From contig NZ_JONP01000032.1 of assembly GCF_000711725.1 (NCBI RefSeq), positions 1-39,190 of the forward strand: 39,190 nucleotides of DNA. Direction: 5' to 3'. A program made the position numbers and the translations under genes. Of this stretch, positions 15,732 to 23,763 are shown one piece after another (position 1 is the first letter of the stretch; each line of letters starts with the position of its first letter). This DNA comes from Roseomonas aerilata DSM 19363. Lineage in GTDB: Bacteria; Pseudomonadota; Alphaproteobacteria; Acetobacterales; Acetobacteraceae. The notes under the pieces are model-generated. The model ran no database searches. It was not told where the DNA came from and saw only the letters and a list, made by a program, of their open reading frames with translations.

Positions 15732-15826
15732 CCGGCTTCCGCATACGGCCAGGCCTGGCGCGGTCCTTCAGCTACCGGAAAGGCTAGCGCGAGGACCGAC
15801 GCTCCGGCTGGACAGCCTCCACCGTG

Positions 15827-17188
15827 TCACCTCGGGCTGGACGCGAAGGACCTGACGAAATGCGCCAAGTTCGTGATCCCTTCGAGTTCCCAGATATGAT
15901 CGAACCAGCTCCCTGCCTCCCCTTCACGTCCGCTCAGCGCCGCGTTCTGACGGAACTTCGCCTCCAGTTCGCGGTCTGTCATCGGGCAGCCGGCGCTGCC
16001 GCGGGGCTCCGTGACCAGCGACACGTGCTCCCGCCCGGCCGTGTCACGCAGCGTCACCCGCGCGGCGCCGCGGGGCAAGGCCGGGTCAAGGCGCGCGCGG
16101 GTTTTCGCGCGCAGGGCGGCGAGGGCGGGATCCTGCACCGCGGGCGCCTCGAACTCGCCGACCCCCGCTGCGCCACGTAGCATCGACACCGCCACGCAGT
16201 GATGGATGCTGACCCGGCTGTCGCGCGCCGTTCGCACGATCCGGTCACCGCGGTCGAGGAGAAGTTGGTCCCCCTCGACGATTACGGATTCAACTGCCTC
16301 TGCCGGCACGCGCTGCCGCAGGTCCAGGCCGGCATCGATGATCGCGTGAAAGACGATGCCAGCCGGATAGGGCTTGTAGGTGTTCCGCCCGAACTCCCAA
16401 TGCATGCCGAGGCCGTCAAAGATGCGCGAAGGTTCCGGCACGTCACCCATGGCGCGCGCCCAGCCGAGCGGCCCCTCGATCGCGGCAGGGGCTGCCTCGT
16501 AGCCGGCCTGCGCCAGCAGCGCGGCAAGCAGGCCGTTGCGGGCGGCATTGCCCATGCCGACATTCTTCGCTGCGCTGGGCAGGTTCTCCACCAGCCCTGC
16601 GGACTGGCTGGCCGCGATCCCCAGCGCGTGCCAGCACTGGCGCGCATCCAGCCCCAGCAGCCGCGCGCAGCCCGCCGCCGCGCCGAACACGCCGGTGGTC
16701 GAGGTAATGTGCCAGCCGCGGTCGTAGTGCCCGGGAGAAACGGAGGCGCCGATGCGGCACTCCACCTCGGCGCCCAGGAGGAAGGCATGCAGCACTTCCA
16801 CGCCCGAGAAGCCGCGCAGCTCCGCCAAGGCAAGAAGGGGCGGCGCCACCGGTGCGGTGGGATGGATCACCGTCTCCAGATGGGTGTCGTCGTAGTCCAG
16901 CAGGTTGGCGGCGATGGTGTTCACGAAGCAGGCCCCCATCGCATCGAGCCGTTCCGGGCGCCCGATAACCGTGGCCCGCTCCGGTCCCGAGAAGGGAGCC
17001 ATCACGCGGACCGCCGTTTCCACCGCCGGGTCCCAGGCCACGCCGAGCGCGCAGCCCAGGGCGTTCAGCAGCGAGCGCTTGGCTTCGTGCCGCAGCGCGC
17101 GGGGAATTTCATCCCAGTGCGATCCGGCGATGAAGGCGCCGAGCGCCTCGCCCGCGAAAAGCCGCTGTTCGCCGGCAACCATCATCAT
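15827..17188 (-). CDS. MmgE/PrpD-family protein (1)
   Basis: This 453-residue protein is of full MmgE/PrpD length. It shows the family features: ALRHEAKRSLLNALGCALG near residue 30, DYDDTHLETVIHPTAPVAPP near 100, a glycine/alanine-rich helical core, and EFGRNTYKPYPAGIVFHA in the second half. Characterised members are 2-methylcitrate dehydratase, cis-aconitate decarboxylase and iminodisuccinate epimerase, acting on di- or tricarboxylates. Many relatives next to Bug genes have no known substrate. Its ATG overlaps the stop of the Bug gene at 17185 (ATGATG overlap), forming a two-gene operon downstream of the LacI-type operator at 18214. Confidence 0.92.
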   Translation of the reverse strand: MMMVAGEQRLFAGEALGAFIAGSHWDEIPRALRHEAKRSLLNALGCALGVAWDPAVETAVRVMAPFSGPERATVIGRPERLDAMGACFVNTIAANLLDYDDTHLETVIHPTAPVAPPLLALAELRGFSGVEVLHAFLLGAEVECRIGASVSPGHYDRGWHITSTTGVFGAAAGCARLLGLDARQCWHALGIAASQSAGLVENLPSAAKNVGMGNAARNGLLAALLAQAGYEAAPAAIEGPLGWARAMGDVPEPSRIFDGLGMHWEFGRNTYKPYPAGIVFHAIIDAGLDLRQRVPAEAVESVIVEGDQLLLDRGDRIVRTARDSRVSIHHCVAVSMLRGAAGVGEFEAPAVQDPALAALRAKTRARLDPALPRGAARVTLRDTAGREHVSLVTEPRGSAGCPMTDRELEAKFRQNAALSGREGEAGSWFDHIWELEGITNLAHFVRSFASSPR

Positions 17189-18159
17189 TGCGCCCGCGTG
17201 ATCAGGCCGTCGCGCGCCGCCTGGGCCCAGCGCGCATCGTCCTCGCGCAGGAAGGTGGCCAGTTGGCCCGGCCCCATTGTGCCGAGATCGGCGCCGATCC
17301 CGGCGAGCCGCTCCCGTACGCGCGGGATCTGAAGCGTCTTCACCACGGCATCATGCATGCGCGCAGCAATCGGGGCAGGAAGGGTGGCAGGGCCAACCAT
17401 CGCGTACCAGCCCGCGAAGTCGTAGCCGGGTACGCCGGCCTCGGCGAGCGTGGGCACCTCGGGCAGCAGCGGCGTGCGCGTGGTGGTGGTGACGCCGAGC
17501 GCGCGGATCCGCCCCGCCGCCAGGTGCTGCGTGGCCGCCACGGTGCTGTTCCATCCCGTCGGCAGGTGCCCGGCCACGAGATCGTTCAGGATGGGTGCGG
17601 CCCCGCGATAGGGAATTTCCACCATCTCGATTCCGGCGAGCCGCGTGAACAAGTTGCCGGCATAGGAGATGGCCGCATCGGAGGTGCCGAAGCCGATGCT
17701 GCGCGGCATGGCCTTCGCGGCCGCGATCAGCCCGGGGACGTCGCGGAACGGCGCGGCCGAGGAGGCGGTCAGCAGCAGCGGGTAGCGCGACAGGAGGGAA
17801 ACGGGCGCAAAGTCGCGCAGCGGCTGATAGGGCAGGTTCGTCATCACGTAGCTGTTCATGACGTGGCTGCCGGTGTCGACGAGGAACAGATAGCCGTCCC
17901 CTTCCGCGCGGGCGACCACCTCCGATCCGATGGAGCCGTTCGCGCCCGGCCGGTTCTCCACCAGCACGGTCTGGCCGAGCACCTGCGCCAGCCCGTCGGT
18001 CAGCGAGCGCGCGAAGATGTCGGTGCCGCCTCCGGGGGCGTAGGGCACGACGAGGCGGACGGGGCGCTGCGGCCAGGCGGGCTGCGCGCGCAGGCTGCGC
18101 GGGGCGGCCAGGGCGGCCGGCAGCGCGGCCAGCAGCGTGCGGCGATGGGTCTTGATCAC
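17185..18159 (-). CDS. Bug/TctC-type substrate-binding protein (3)
   Basis: From GTG 18159, preceded by GGGAGG eight bases upstream, the protein has 324 residues. It starts VIKTHRRTLLAALPAALAAP, a signal sequence ending LRAQPAWP, followed by LVVPYAPGGGTDIFAR, LVENRPGANGSIG, EIPYRGAAPILNDLVAG and EVPTLAEAGVPGYDF, all Bug landmarks. A longer reading from ATG 18228 would run through the operator palindrome and is rejected. It should deliver or sense the carboxylate metabolised by the PrpD protein it overlaps. Divergent partner: SDR at 18285. Confidence 0.93.
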   Translation of the reverse strand: MIKTHRRTLLAALPAALAAPRSLRAQPAWPQRPVRLVVPYAPGGGTDIFARSLTDGLAQVLGQTVLVENRPGANGSIGSEVVARAEGDGYLFLVDTGSHVMNSYVMTNLPYQPLRDFAPVSLLSRYPLLLTASSAAPFRDVPGLIAAAKAMPRSIGFGTSDAAISYAGNLFTRLAGIEMVEIPYRGAAPILNDLVAGHLPTGWNSTVAATQHLAAGRIRALGVTTTTRTPLLPEVPTLAEAGVPGYDFAGWYAMVGPATLPAPIAARMHDAVVKTLQIPRVRERLAGIGADLGTMGPGQLATFLREDDARWAQAARDGLITRAQ

Positions 18160-18213
18160 GGTCTTTTCCTCCCGCCTTCCGCTCAGCCGTTTCCCAGACT
18201 TGCGGGGCGTTCT

Positions 18214-18227
18214 TGATATCGATATCA
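18214..18227. promoter_or_regulatory. LacI-type operator: perfect palindrome TGATATCGATATCA
   Basis: A perfect 14-bp palindrome with a central CG lies between the divergent Bug-PrpD (minus) and SDR-Bug-SDR (plus) operons, 54 bp before the Bug GTG and 57 bp before the SDR ATG. LacI/GalR regulators bind such even-length palindromes with a central CG. A second copy, differing at one position, is at 22748-22761, right behind the local lacI-type gene. Confidence 0.75.
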
Positions 18228-18284
18228 CGATGGGCGCGATCGGGGGGAAGGGTCAATGGCATTGGTGCAGGCAGCAGGGCACGC

Positions 18285-19064
18285 ATGAGCGGCGAGCTGC
18301 ACGGACGCCGCGCCCTCGTGACCGGCTCGACCGGTGGGCTGGGCCTCGCCGTGGCGCGCCGCCTGGCCTGCGATGGCTGCGGCGTCGTGCTGCACGGCCT
18401 CGCCGCGCCGGGTGCGGCCGAGGAGGTGCGGGCAGCCCTGTCCCGGGAGTTCGGCGTCGCTGCGGACTACCACCGCGCGGATCTCGCCGAACCCGCACAG
18501 ATTGCGTCGCTCATCGAAGCCGCCGGCCCGCTGGACATCCTCGTCAACAACGCCGCCACCCGCCATTTCGCCGCGATCGACACCATGGCGCCGGAGGACT
18601 GGGAGGCGGACCTCGCCGTCAATCTCTCCGCCGCCTTCCACACGATCCGCCTGGCGCTTCCGGGCATGCGGTCCCGTGGCTGGGGGCGGATCGTCAACAT
18701 GTCCTCGATCTACGGCCTGATTGGCACGCCGGACCGCGTCGGCTACGTCGTGACGAAGACCGGGCTGATCGGCCTGACCCGGGCCGTCGCGCTGGAAACC
18801 GCGAAGCACGGCATCACCTGCAACGCCCTCTGCCCCGGCACGAGCCTGACCCCCGGAATCGAGCATCGCATCCACGGCCTGATGGAGGTGGAGGGGATGG
18901 ACCAGGCGGCAGCCACGGCGGCGGTGCTGCACGGCAAGCAGCCCACCGGCCGCTTCGTCGAGGCGGGAGCGATCGCCGACATGGTTGGCTTCCTCTGCGG
19001 CCGCTCGGGCCGCGACATCACCGGCGCCGTGCTGCCGATGGACGGAGGCTGGTCCGCCGCCTGA
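18285..19064 (+). CDS. Short-chain dehydrogenase/reductase (3-hydroxyacid dehydrogenase-like)
   Basis: This 259-residue classical SDR has TGSTGGLG (NAD(P)-binding, residues 14-21), LVNNAATRHF (NNAG motif), NMSSIYG with the catalytic Ser and GYVVTKTGLIGL with the YxxxK pair, ending in DGGWSAA. The closing region and overall length resemble 3-hydroxybutyrate dehydrogenases, so oxidation of a hydroxy acid is plausible, though the substrate is not established. ATG 18285 gives the canonical N-terminus; the upstream ribosome binding site is weak (AGGG). It is the first gene of SDR-Bug-SDR, controlled presumably by the operator at 18214. Confidence 0.92.
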   Translation: MSGELHGRRALVTGSTGGLGLAVARRLACDGCGVVLHGLAAPGAAEEVRAALSREFGVAADYHRADLAEPAQIASLIEAAGPLDILVNNAATRHFAAIDTMAPEDWEADLAVNLSAAFHTIRLALPGMRSRGWGRIVNMSSIYGLIGTPDRVGYVVTKTGLIGLTRAVALETAKHGITCNALCPGTSLTPGIEHRIHGLMEVEGMDQAAATAAVLHGKQPTGRFVEAGAIADMVGFLCGRSGRDITGAVLPMDGGWSAA

Positions 19065-19108
19065 CCCGGGACATGACCGGAAAACCGGCGCGAGGGAGGA
19101 AACGAGGG

Positions 19109-20068
19109 ATGCATCGCAGAACATTGTTGGCGGGTGCGGCCGTGCTCGCGGCGCCGCGGTTGGCTCGCGCGCAGGCATGGCCCGCCCGGCCGGTCCGGCT
19201 GATCGTCGCCTGGCCACCCGGCGGCGGCGCGGACATCCTGGCGCGGCAGATGCAGCAGCCGCTCAGCGCCGCCCTCGGGCAGCCCGTTGTCATCGACAAC
19301 CGGGGCGGGGCCTCGGGCGCCATCGGCACGGCCGAGCTGATCCGCGCCCCGAATGACGGCTACAGCTTCGGGATCGTGACGAGCACCCTCGTCTCCATGG
19401 CGCTCCTGCAGCGGCAGTCCTACGACCCCGTGCGGGACGTCACGCCCATCATGCTGCACTCGCGCGTGGCGAACATCCTGGTGGTGCATCCCTCGCTGCC
19501 CGTGCATTCGGTGGAGGATCTGGGCCGCCTCGCGAAGCAGCGGCCGGGCGGGCTCTCCTTCGGCTCCCCCGGCATCGGCTCGGCCGTGCATATCTCGGGG
19601 GAGATGTTTAAGCTGGCGACGGGGACGAACATGGTCCACGTGCCTTATCGTGGTGGCGGGCCGGCCCTGGCGGACCTCGTCGGCGGCTCGCTGCAGCTGA
19701 TGTTCGGCAATGCCAGCTCCACCCTGCCCTTCGTGCGGGACGGCAGCCTGCGGGCCATTGCCGTCACCTCCGCCAGGCGGGCGCCCTATCTGCCGGAAAT
19801 CCCGACCATCGCGGAATCCGGCATCCCCGGCTTCGAGCGGGACGAGTGGTATGGCTGCATTGGCCCGCGCGACATGGCACCGGCCGCCGTGGCGCGGCTG
19901 AACGCGGCGATGGGCGCCATCCTCTCCTCCCCGGCCGAACGCGCGCGGTTGCTGGACCTGGGCGCCGAGGTCGCGGTCGGGACGCCGGCCGAGTTCGGCC
20001 AGCTGATCGTCCGGGACATGGAGGAAATCGGGCGGGTGGTGCGCGATGCCCAGGTCACGCTGGAATAG
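19109..20068 (+). CDS. Bug/TctC-type substrate-binding protein (4)
   Basis: From ATG 19109, preceded by GAGGGAGGAAACGAGGG, the protein has 319 residues. The leader MHRRTLLAGAAVLAAPRLARA has twin Arg. Bug landmarks follow: LIVAWPPGGGADILAR, VIDNRGGASGAIG, HVPYRGGGPALADLVGG and EIPTIAESGIPGFERDEWYG. It sits 44 bp after one SDR and 13 bp before another, so its ligand is likely the substrate or a relative of the compound these SDRs act on. A longer in-frame reading to the left overlaps the SDR gene and is discarded. Confidence 0.93.
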   Translation: MHRRTLLAGAAVLAAPRLARAQAWPARPVRLIVAWPPGGGADILARQMQQPLSAALGQPVVIDNRGGASGAIGTAELIRAPNDGYSFGIVTSTLVSMALLQRQSYDPVRDVTPIMLHSRVANILVVHPSLPVHSVEDLGRLAKQRPGGLSFGSPGIGSAVHISGEMFKLATGTNMVHVPYRGGGPALADLVGGSLQLMFGNASSTLPFVRDGSLRAIAVTSARRAPYLPEIPTIAESGIPGFERDEWYGCIGPRDMAPAAVARLNAAMGAILSSPAERARLLDLGAEVAVGTPAEFGQLIVRDMEEIGRVVRDAQVTLE

Positions 20069-20081
20069 GAGGGCAGCCGGG

Positions 20082-20852
20082 ATGGGACGGAAGCTGGACG
20101 GCCGGTCGGCCCTGGTAAGCGGCGCCAGTCGCGGCATCGGGCTCACGATTGCGCGGCGCCTGGCCGCAGATGGCGCGCGGGTGATGCTGGCGGCGCGCTC
20201 CGCCGCCGCCCTGCAGGCCGAGACGGCCGGGCTGCCCGGCTGCGCCTTCCATGCCGCCGACCTGTCCCTGCCCGGGGCGGCAGCGGAGGCGGTGGACGCT
20301 GCGGTGCGCCAGTTCGGCGGGCTGGACCTGCTCGTGCACAGCGCCGGCGCCACGCAGCGCGGCGATTTCCTGCTGCTGGACGACGCGGCCTGGGCGGATG
20401 GCTACGCGCTGAAGCTGTTCGGGGCGGTGCGCCTGTGCCGCGCCGCCTGGCCGCATCTTCGGGCATCGGGCGGCTCGGCGGTGCTGATCGCGGGGGTGGG
20501 CGGGCGCGTGGCCAGCGCGGACTTCACCATCGGCGGCTCGGTCAACGCGGCCTTGATGAACCTCACCAAAGCCTTGGCCGATCGCGGCGTGGCGGATAGC
20601 GTGCGCGTCAACGCGATCAACCCGGGCAGCATCCGCACCGGGCGACTGACCGGCCGGATCGACACCCTGGCGCGGGAGCGCGGGCTGGATCCGGAAGCCG
20701 CCGCCCGCGCCATCGCCGCCGAAACCGGCGTGGCCCGCTTCGGCGAACCGGAGGAGATTGCCGGCGTGGTGTCCTTCCTGGCGGGGCCGGACGCCTCCTA
20801 CATCCAGGGCGCCATCCTGGACGTGGACGGAGGGTGGGTCCGGGCGGTCTGA
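20082..20852 (+). CDS. SDR-family protein with altered catalytic motif
   Basis: This 256-residue SDR begins with a normal cofactor site (VSGASRGIGLTIARRLA) and HSAGA in place of NNAG. The catalytic part is unusual: IAGVGGRVAS has no obvious Ser at the family position, and where YxxxK is expected the sequence reads DFTIGGSVNAALMNLTK. A C-terminal VNAINPGSIRTGRL and DVDGGW are typical. A distinct subfamily of SDRs carries this FTIGGSVNAAL pattern; its chemistry is unknown to me. ATG 20082 has AGGAGGG (over the preceding stop) upstream. Third gene of the LacI-controlled plus-strand operon; only 10 bp separate its stop from the convergent lactonase-like gene. Confidence 0.9.
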   Translation: MGRKLDGRSALVSGASRGIGLTIARRLAADGARVMLAARSAAALQAETAGLPGCAFHAADLSLPGAAAEAVDAAVRQFGGLDLLVHSAGATQRGDFLLLDDAAWADGYALKLFGAVRLCRAAWPHLRASGGSAVLIAGVGGRVASADFTIGGSVNAALMNLTKALADRGVADSVRVNAINPGSIRTGRLTGRIDTLARERGLDPEAAARAIAAETGVARFGEPEEIAGVVSFLAGPDASYIQGAILDVDGGWVRAV

Positions 20853-20862
20853 ACCGCCGGCC

Positions 20863-21669
20863 TCAACCTGCGGGATCGGCGTCCAGCCGCACCGCGATGC
20901 CCTCCAGGCCCGGCGCGGAGGCCGGGTAGCGCTGCATCACGATCGGGTCGTGCCCGGGGATGATGTGGTCCGGGGAACTCGCGAGGCGGTGCAGCGTGTC
21001 GTAGCCTTCCAGCATCTGCGCCACATCGGCGACGATCGGGAAGGGCCGCCTTTGCTGGAAATTGGCGTAGAAATGCGTGGCGTCGGAGGCGAGCACGACC
21101 CAGCCGCGCCGCGTCCGCACCCGCACGACCTGCAATCCGAGCGAGTGGCCGCCGACATGGTGCACGCTCAGCCCCGGCGCGATCTCGGCGGAGCCGTCAT
21201 GGAACCGGGCCCGTCCCTCGAACACCCGCCCGACCATGGCCGTCACGTCTGCGGCCTCGAAAGGCTGGCGCAGCACGTCGTGGCACATGCAGCGTCCCGT
21301 GCAGTAGGCCATCTCCCGGTCCTGGATGTGGTAGCAGGCGGCGGGAAACATCGCGTGGTTGCCGGCATGGTCGTAATGCATATGGGAGAGGATGACATCC
21401 GGTACCGCAGCCGCGTCCACGCCGATCATGGCAAGCCCTTCGGCCGGCGTTCGGATCAGGTCCCGCCGGCGCTTGCGGGCGATCCCGGCGTCGAAGCCGG
21501 TGTCGAGCACGAAGCGGCGGTTCCGCCCGAGGATGGCCCAGACGAAGTAGTCCAGCGGCATGGGCGCGTTGTCATGGGGGTCGCCGCCGATGAAGTTCTC
21601 ATGCGCGGGCCGGTCGTGATGGGCGTAGCGCACCGCATGGATCTCGTAGCTGTCCTCGTCCTGGCTCAT
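20863..21669 (-). CDS. Metallo-beta-lactamase-fold hydrolase, N-acyl-homoserine-lactonase-like (1)
   Basis: This 268-residue protein from ATG 21669 has the dinuclear-metal set of the lactonase group: SHMHYDHAGN (HxHxDH), GGHSLGLQ (His), LASDATHFY (bridging Asp) and IIPGHDP (His). IGGDPHDNAPMPLDYFVWA near the N-terminus is shared with the paralogue at 27472. The best-known relatives, AiiA and AttM, open gamma-lactone rings, either of quorum signals or of catabolic lactones. Within a carboxylate-catabolism cluster, a lactone intermediate is more plausible than signalling. It is divergent from the lacI-type gene with only 43 bp between start codons. Confidence 0.88.
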   Translation of the reverse strand: MSQDEDSYEIHAVRYAHHDRPAHENFIGGDPHDNAPMPLDYFVWAILGRNRRFVLDTGFDAGIARKRRRDLIRTPAEGLAMIGVDAAAVPDVILSHMHYDHAGNHAMFPAACYHIQDREMAYCTGRCMCHDVLRQPFEAADVTAMVGRVFEGRARFHDGSAEIAPGLSVHHVGGHSLGLQVVRVRTRRGWVVLASDATHFYANFQQRRPFPIVADVAQMLEGYDTLHRLASSPDHIIPGHDPIVMQRYPASAPGLEGIAVRLDADPAG

Positions 21670-21712
21670 GGCCGGATGTCCCCTCCCCTGTTCCTCAATG
21701 TGGTGCCCGGCC

Positions 21713-22735
21713 ATGCCGGATGACGCCGGCGGGCGCGGCACGTCCAGCCGCATGCGCGACGTGGCGCAACGGGCCGGCGTCTCGCCGATGACGGTCTCGC
21801 GCGCCCTGCGCGACCCGTCGAAGGTTTCCGAACCCGTGCGGCGCCGGGTGGAGGAAGCCGTGCGCGCGGTGGGCTACGTGCCCAACCGCCTGGCCGGCAA
21901 TCTTTCCTCGATGCGGTCCAACGTGATCGGGCTGATCGTGCCCAACCTGGACAACTCGCTCTACGCACCGACCATCCAGGGCGTCTCGGCCGTGCTGCGG
22001 GACAGCGGCTTCCAACTCATGATCGCCGATGGCGGCTACAGCATGGAGGGCGAGGAGGCGCTGATCACCGCCTTCCTCGCGCAGCAGGTCGCGGGACTCA
22101 TGCTGCACGACACGCGCCACACCCCGGCCGCCGTCGAGATGATCCGCCGCGCGGGGGTGCCGGTGGTGGAGACGGGCACGCTGGTGCCCGACCCGCTGGA
22201 CATGGCCGTGAGCTATTCCAATCACGACGCCGCCCGCGCCATGGTGCTGCACTTGCACCGGCTCGGATACCGGCGCATCGCCTTCGTCAGCCTCTCCGCG
22301 ACCCATAACGACCGCAGCCGGGACCGCCAGCGCGGCTTCCGCACCGCGATGGGCGAGCTGGGGCTGCAAGCCGAGCCGCGTCTGATGCTCGAGATGCCGC
22401 CTGGCCTCGCCTCCGGTGCGGAGGCGGTGGTGCGGCTGGTGCAGGGCGAGGCGGCGCCGGACGCGGTGTTCTTCGCGGGCGACGTGCTGGCGGCGGGCGC
22501 CTTGTTCGAGTGCCAGCGGCGCGGCTGGGCGGTGCCGGGGCGGGTCGCGCTCGCCGCCTTCGACGACATCGACATGCTCCGCCACGTCGTGCCGCCGATC
22601 ACCACCCTGCGCCTGCCCCGCGCCGGCATCGGGCGGCGCGGCGCGGAGGTGCTGCTCGACCGCATCCAGGGGCGCTCGCAGGAACGCGTGGTCGTCGACC
22701 TGGGGTTCGAGATCATTCAGCGCGAAAGCACCTGA
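21713..22735 (+). CDS. LacI/GalR-family transcriptional regulator
   Basis: This 340-residue protein opens, after a short leader, with MRDVAQRAGVSPMTVSRALR (helix-turn-helix) and VGYVPNRLAGNLSSMRSNVIG (hinge helix), followed by the sugar-binding-protein-like effector domain (IGLIVPNLDNSLYAP, FAGDVLAAGAL, AAFDDIDMLRHVVPPITT). In alphaproteobacteria such GntR/GluC-like members often respond to acids as well as sugars. Start ATG 21713 is the first good start; an upstream in-frame ATG at 21668 would overlap the divergent gene's start codon. The nearby palindromes at 18214 and 22748 are its probable operators, tying together three transcription units. Confidence 0.92.
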   Translation: MPDDAGGRGTSSRMRDVAQRAGVSPMTVSRALRDPSKVSEPVRRRVEEAVRAVGYVPNRLAGNLSSMRSNVIGLIVPNLDNSLYAPTIQGVSAVLRDSGFQLMIADGGYSMEGEEALITAFLAQQVAGLMLHDTRHTPAAVEMIRRAGVPVVETGTLVPDPLDMAVSYSNHDAARAMVLHLHRLGYRRIAFVSLSATHNDRSRDRQRGFRTAMGELGLQAEPRLMLEMPPGLASGAEAVVRLVQGEAAPDAVFFAGDVLAAGALFECQRRGWAVPGRVALAAFDDIDMLRHVVPPITTLRLPRAGIGRRGAEVLLDRIQGRSQERVVVDLGFEIIQREST

Positions 22736-22747
22736 CCGGCAGATTTC

Positions 22748-22761
22748 TGGTATCGATATCA
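22748..22761. promoter_or_regulatory. LacI-type operator, near-perfect palindrome TGGTATCGATATCA
   Basis: This 14-mer differs at one position from the perfect palindrome at 18214-18227 and keeps the central ATCGAT. It lies 12 bp after the lacI-type stop and 74 bp before the dehydrogenase ATG at 22835, the right place to control that gene. Confidence 0.7.
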
Positions 22762-22834
22762 CGTTCCCGCTTGTACCTCGGCCGGTCGCTGCATAGACCC
22801 GAACGAGAGGCTGGAATGGCCGAGGAGGGACGTG

Positions 22835-23731
22835 ATGGCGAACGAGGTTCTGGGATTTGTCGGGCTGGGCCAGATGGGCAGCCGCATGGCGGCCCGCCTG
22901 CTCGAGGCCGGGCACGCGCTGGTGGTGTACGACCCCGTGGAGGCCGCGGTTGCGCCGCTGGTCGCGAGCGGCGCGCGGCGCGCCTCCAGCCCCGCGGAGG
23001 TCGCGGACCTTGCCGACACCGTCCTCGCCAGCCTGCCGACACCGGCTGTTGTACAGGCCGTGGGCCTGGGCCCGGTGGGCGTGCTGCGCGGCCAGCGGGC
23101 CCGGCGCTTCGTGGATTTCTCCACCACCGGCCCGCGCGTCGCCCAGCAGGTCGCGGCCGCCTTCGCGGAACAGGGCCGCTTCTCCATTGATGCGCCCGTC
23201 AGCGGCGGCATCACCGGCGCCGAGAAGGGAACGCTGGCCATCATGATCTCCGGCCCGCGCGACGAGTTCGAGGCGCTGGAGCCGGTGCTCCGCGTCATGG
23301 GCAAGCCCTTCTTTTGCGGCGAGAAGCCGGGCCAGGCGCAGGTGATGAAGCTTTGCAACAACCTCCTCGCCGCCACCGCCCTCGTCGCATCGTCGGAGGC
23401 TATCGCGATGGGGGTGAAGGCCGGGCTGGACCCAAGCCTGATGTGCGACGTCATCAACAGCAGCAGCGGCCGCAACAGCGCCACGCAGGACAAGTTCCCG
23501 CGCGCCGTCATCCCCCGGACCTTCGATTTCGGCTTCACCACGGCGCTCTCGCTCAAGGATGTCGGGCTTTGCGTGGACGAGGCGGGGGCAATGGGCGTGC
23601 CGATGGTGGTTGGCAGCGCCGTGCGGCAGATGCTTGCCGTCACCAGCGCGACCTTCGGGCCGGAAAGCGACTTCACTTCCGTTGCCAGGCTGGTCGAGGG
23701 TTGGGCGGGGGTGGAGGTGGGCGGCGCCTGA
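22835..23731 (+). CDS. 3-hydroxyisobutyrate-dehydrogenase-family oxidoreductase (1)
   Basis: This 298-residue beta-hydroxyacid dehydrogenase has FVGLGQMGSRMAARLLEAGH (Rossmann GxGxxG, residues 6-25), DAPVSGGITGAEKGTLAIM (substrate-binding signature), and VMKLCNNLLAA with the catalytic Lys of the family. It should oxidise or reduce a 2- or 3-hydroxy acid (hydroxyisobutyrate, tartronate semialdehyde, sulfolactaldehyde or similar) using NAD(P). ATG 22835 is chosen over an adjacent GTG because GGAGGG sits five bases upstream. The LacI-type operator at 22748 precedes it. Confidence 0.92.
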   Translation: MANEVLGFVGLGQMGSRMAARLLEAGHALVVYDPVEAAVAPLVASGARRASSPAEVADLADTVLASLPTPAVVQAVGLGPVGVLRGQRARRFVDFSTTGPRVAQQVAAAFAEQGRFSIDAPVSGGITGAEKGTLAIMISGPRDEFEALEPVLRVMGKPFFCGEKPGQAQVMKLCNNLLAATALVASSEAIAMGVKAGLDPSLMCDVINSSSGRNSATQDKFPRAVIPRTFDFGFTTALSLKDVGLCVDEAGAMGVPMVVGSAVRQMLAVTSATFGPESDFTSVARLVEGWAGVEVGGA

Positions 23732-23741
23732 GGCACCGCCC
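23719..23741. terminator. Hairpin over the stop codon, possible bidirectional terminator
   Basis: GGGCGGCGCC (23719-23728) and GGCACCGCCC (23732-23741) pair over ten positions (one G-T) around the loop TGA, which contains the dehydrogenase stop codon. It lies between the convergent ends of the genes at 22835 and 23764. There is no U-tract, so intrinsic termination is uncertain. Confidence 0.4.
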
Positions 23742-23763
23742 GCCGGCGCCGAATGCGCGGCCC

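Noticed and set aside
18160-18228. Extended N-terminus of Bug 3 starting at ATG 18228
   Set aside because: It would translate through the operator palindrome, and the GTG at 18159 has a well-spaced GGGAGG and gives a proper signal sequence.
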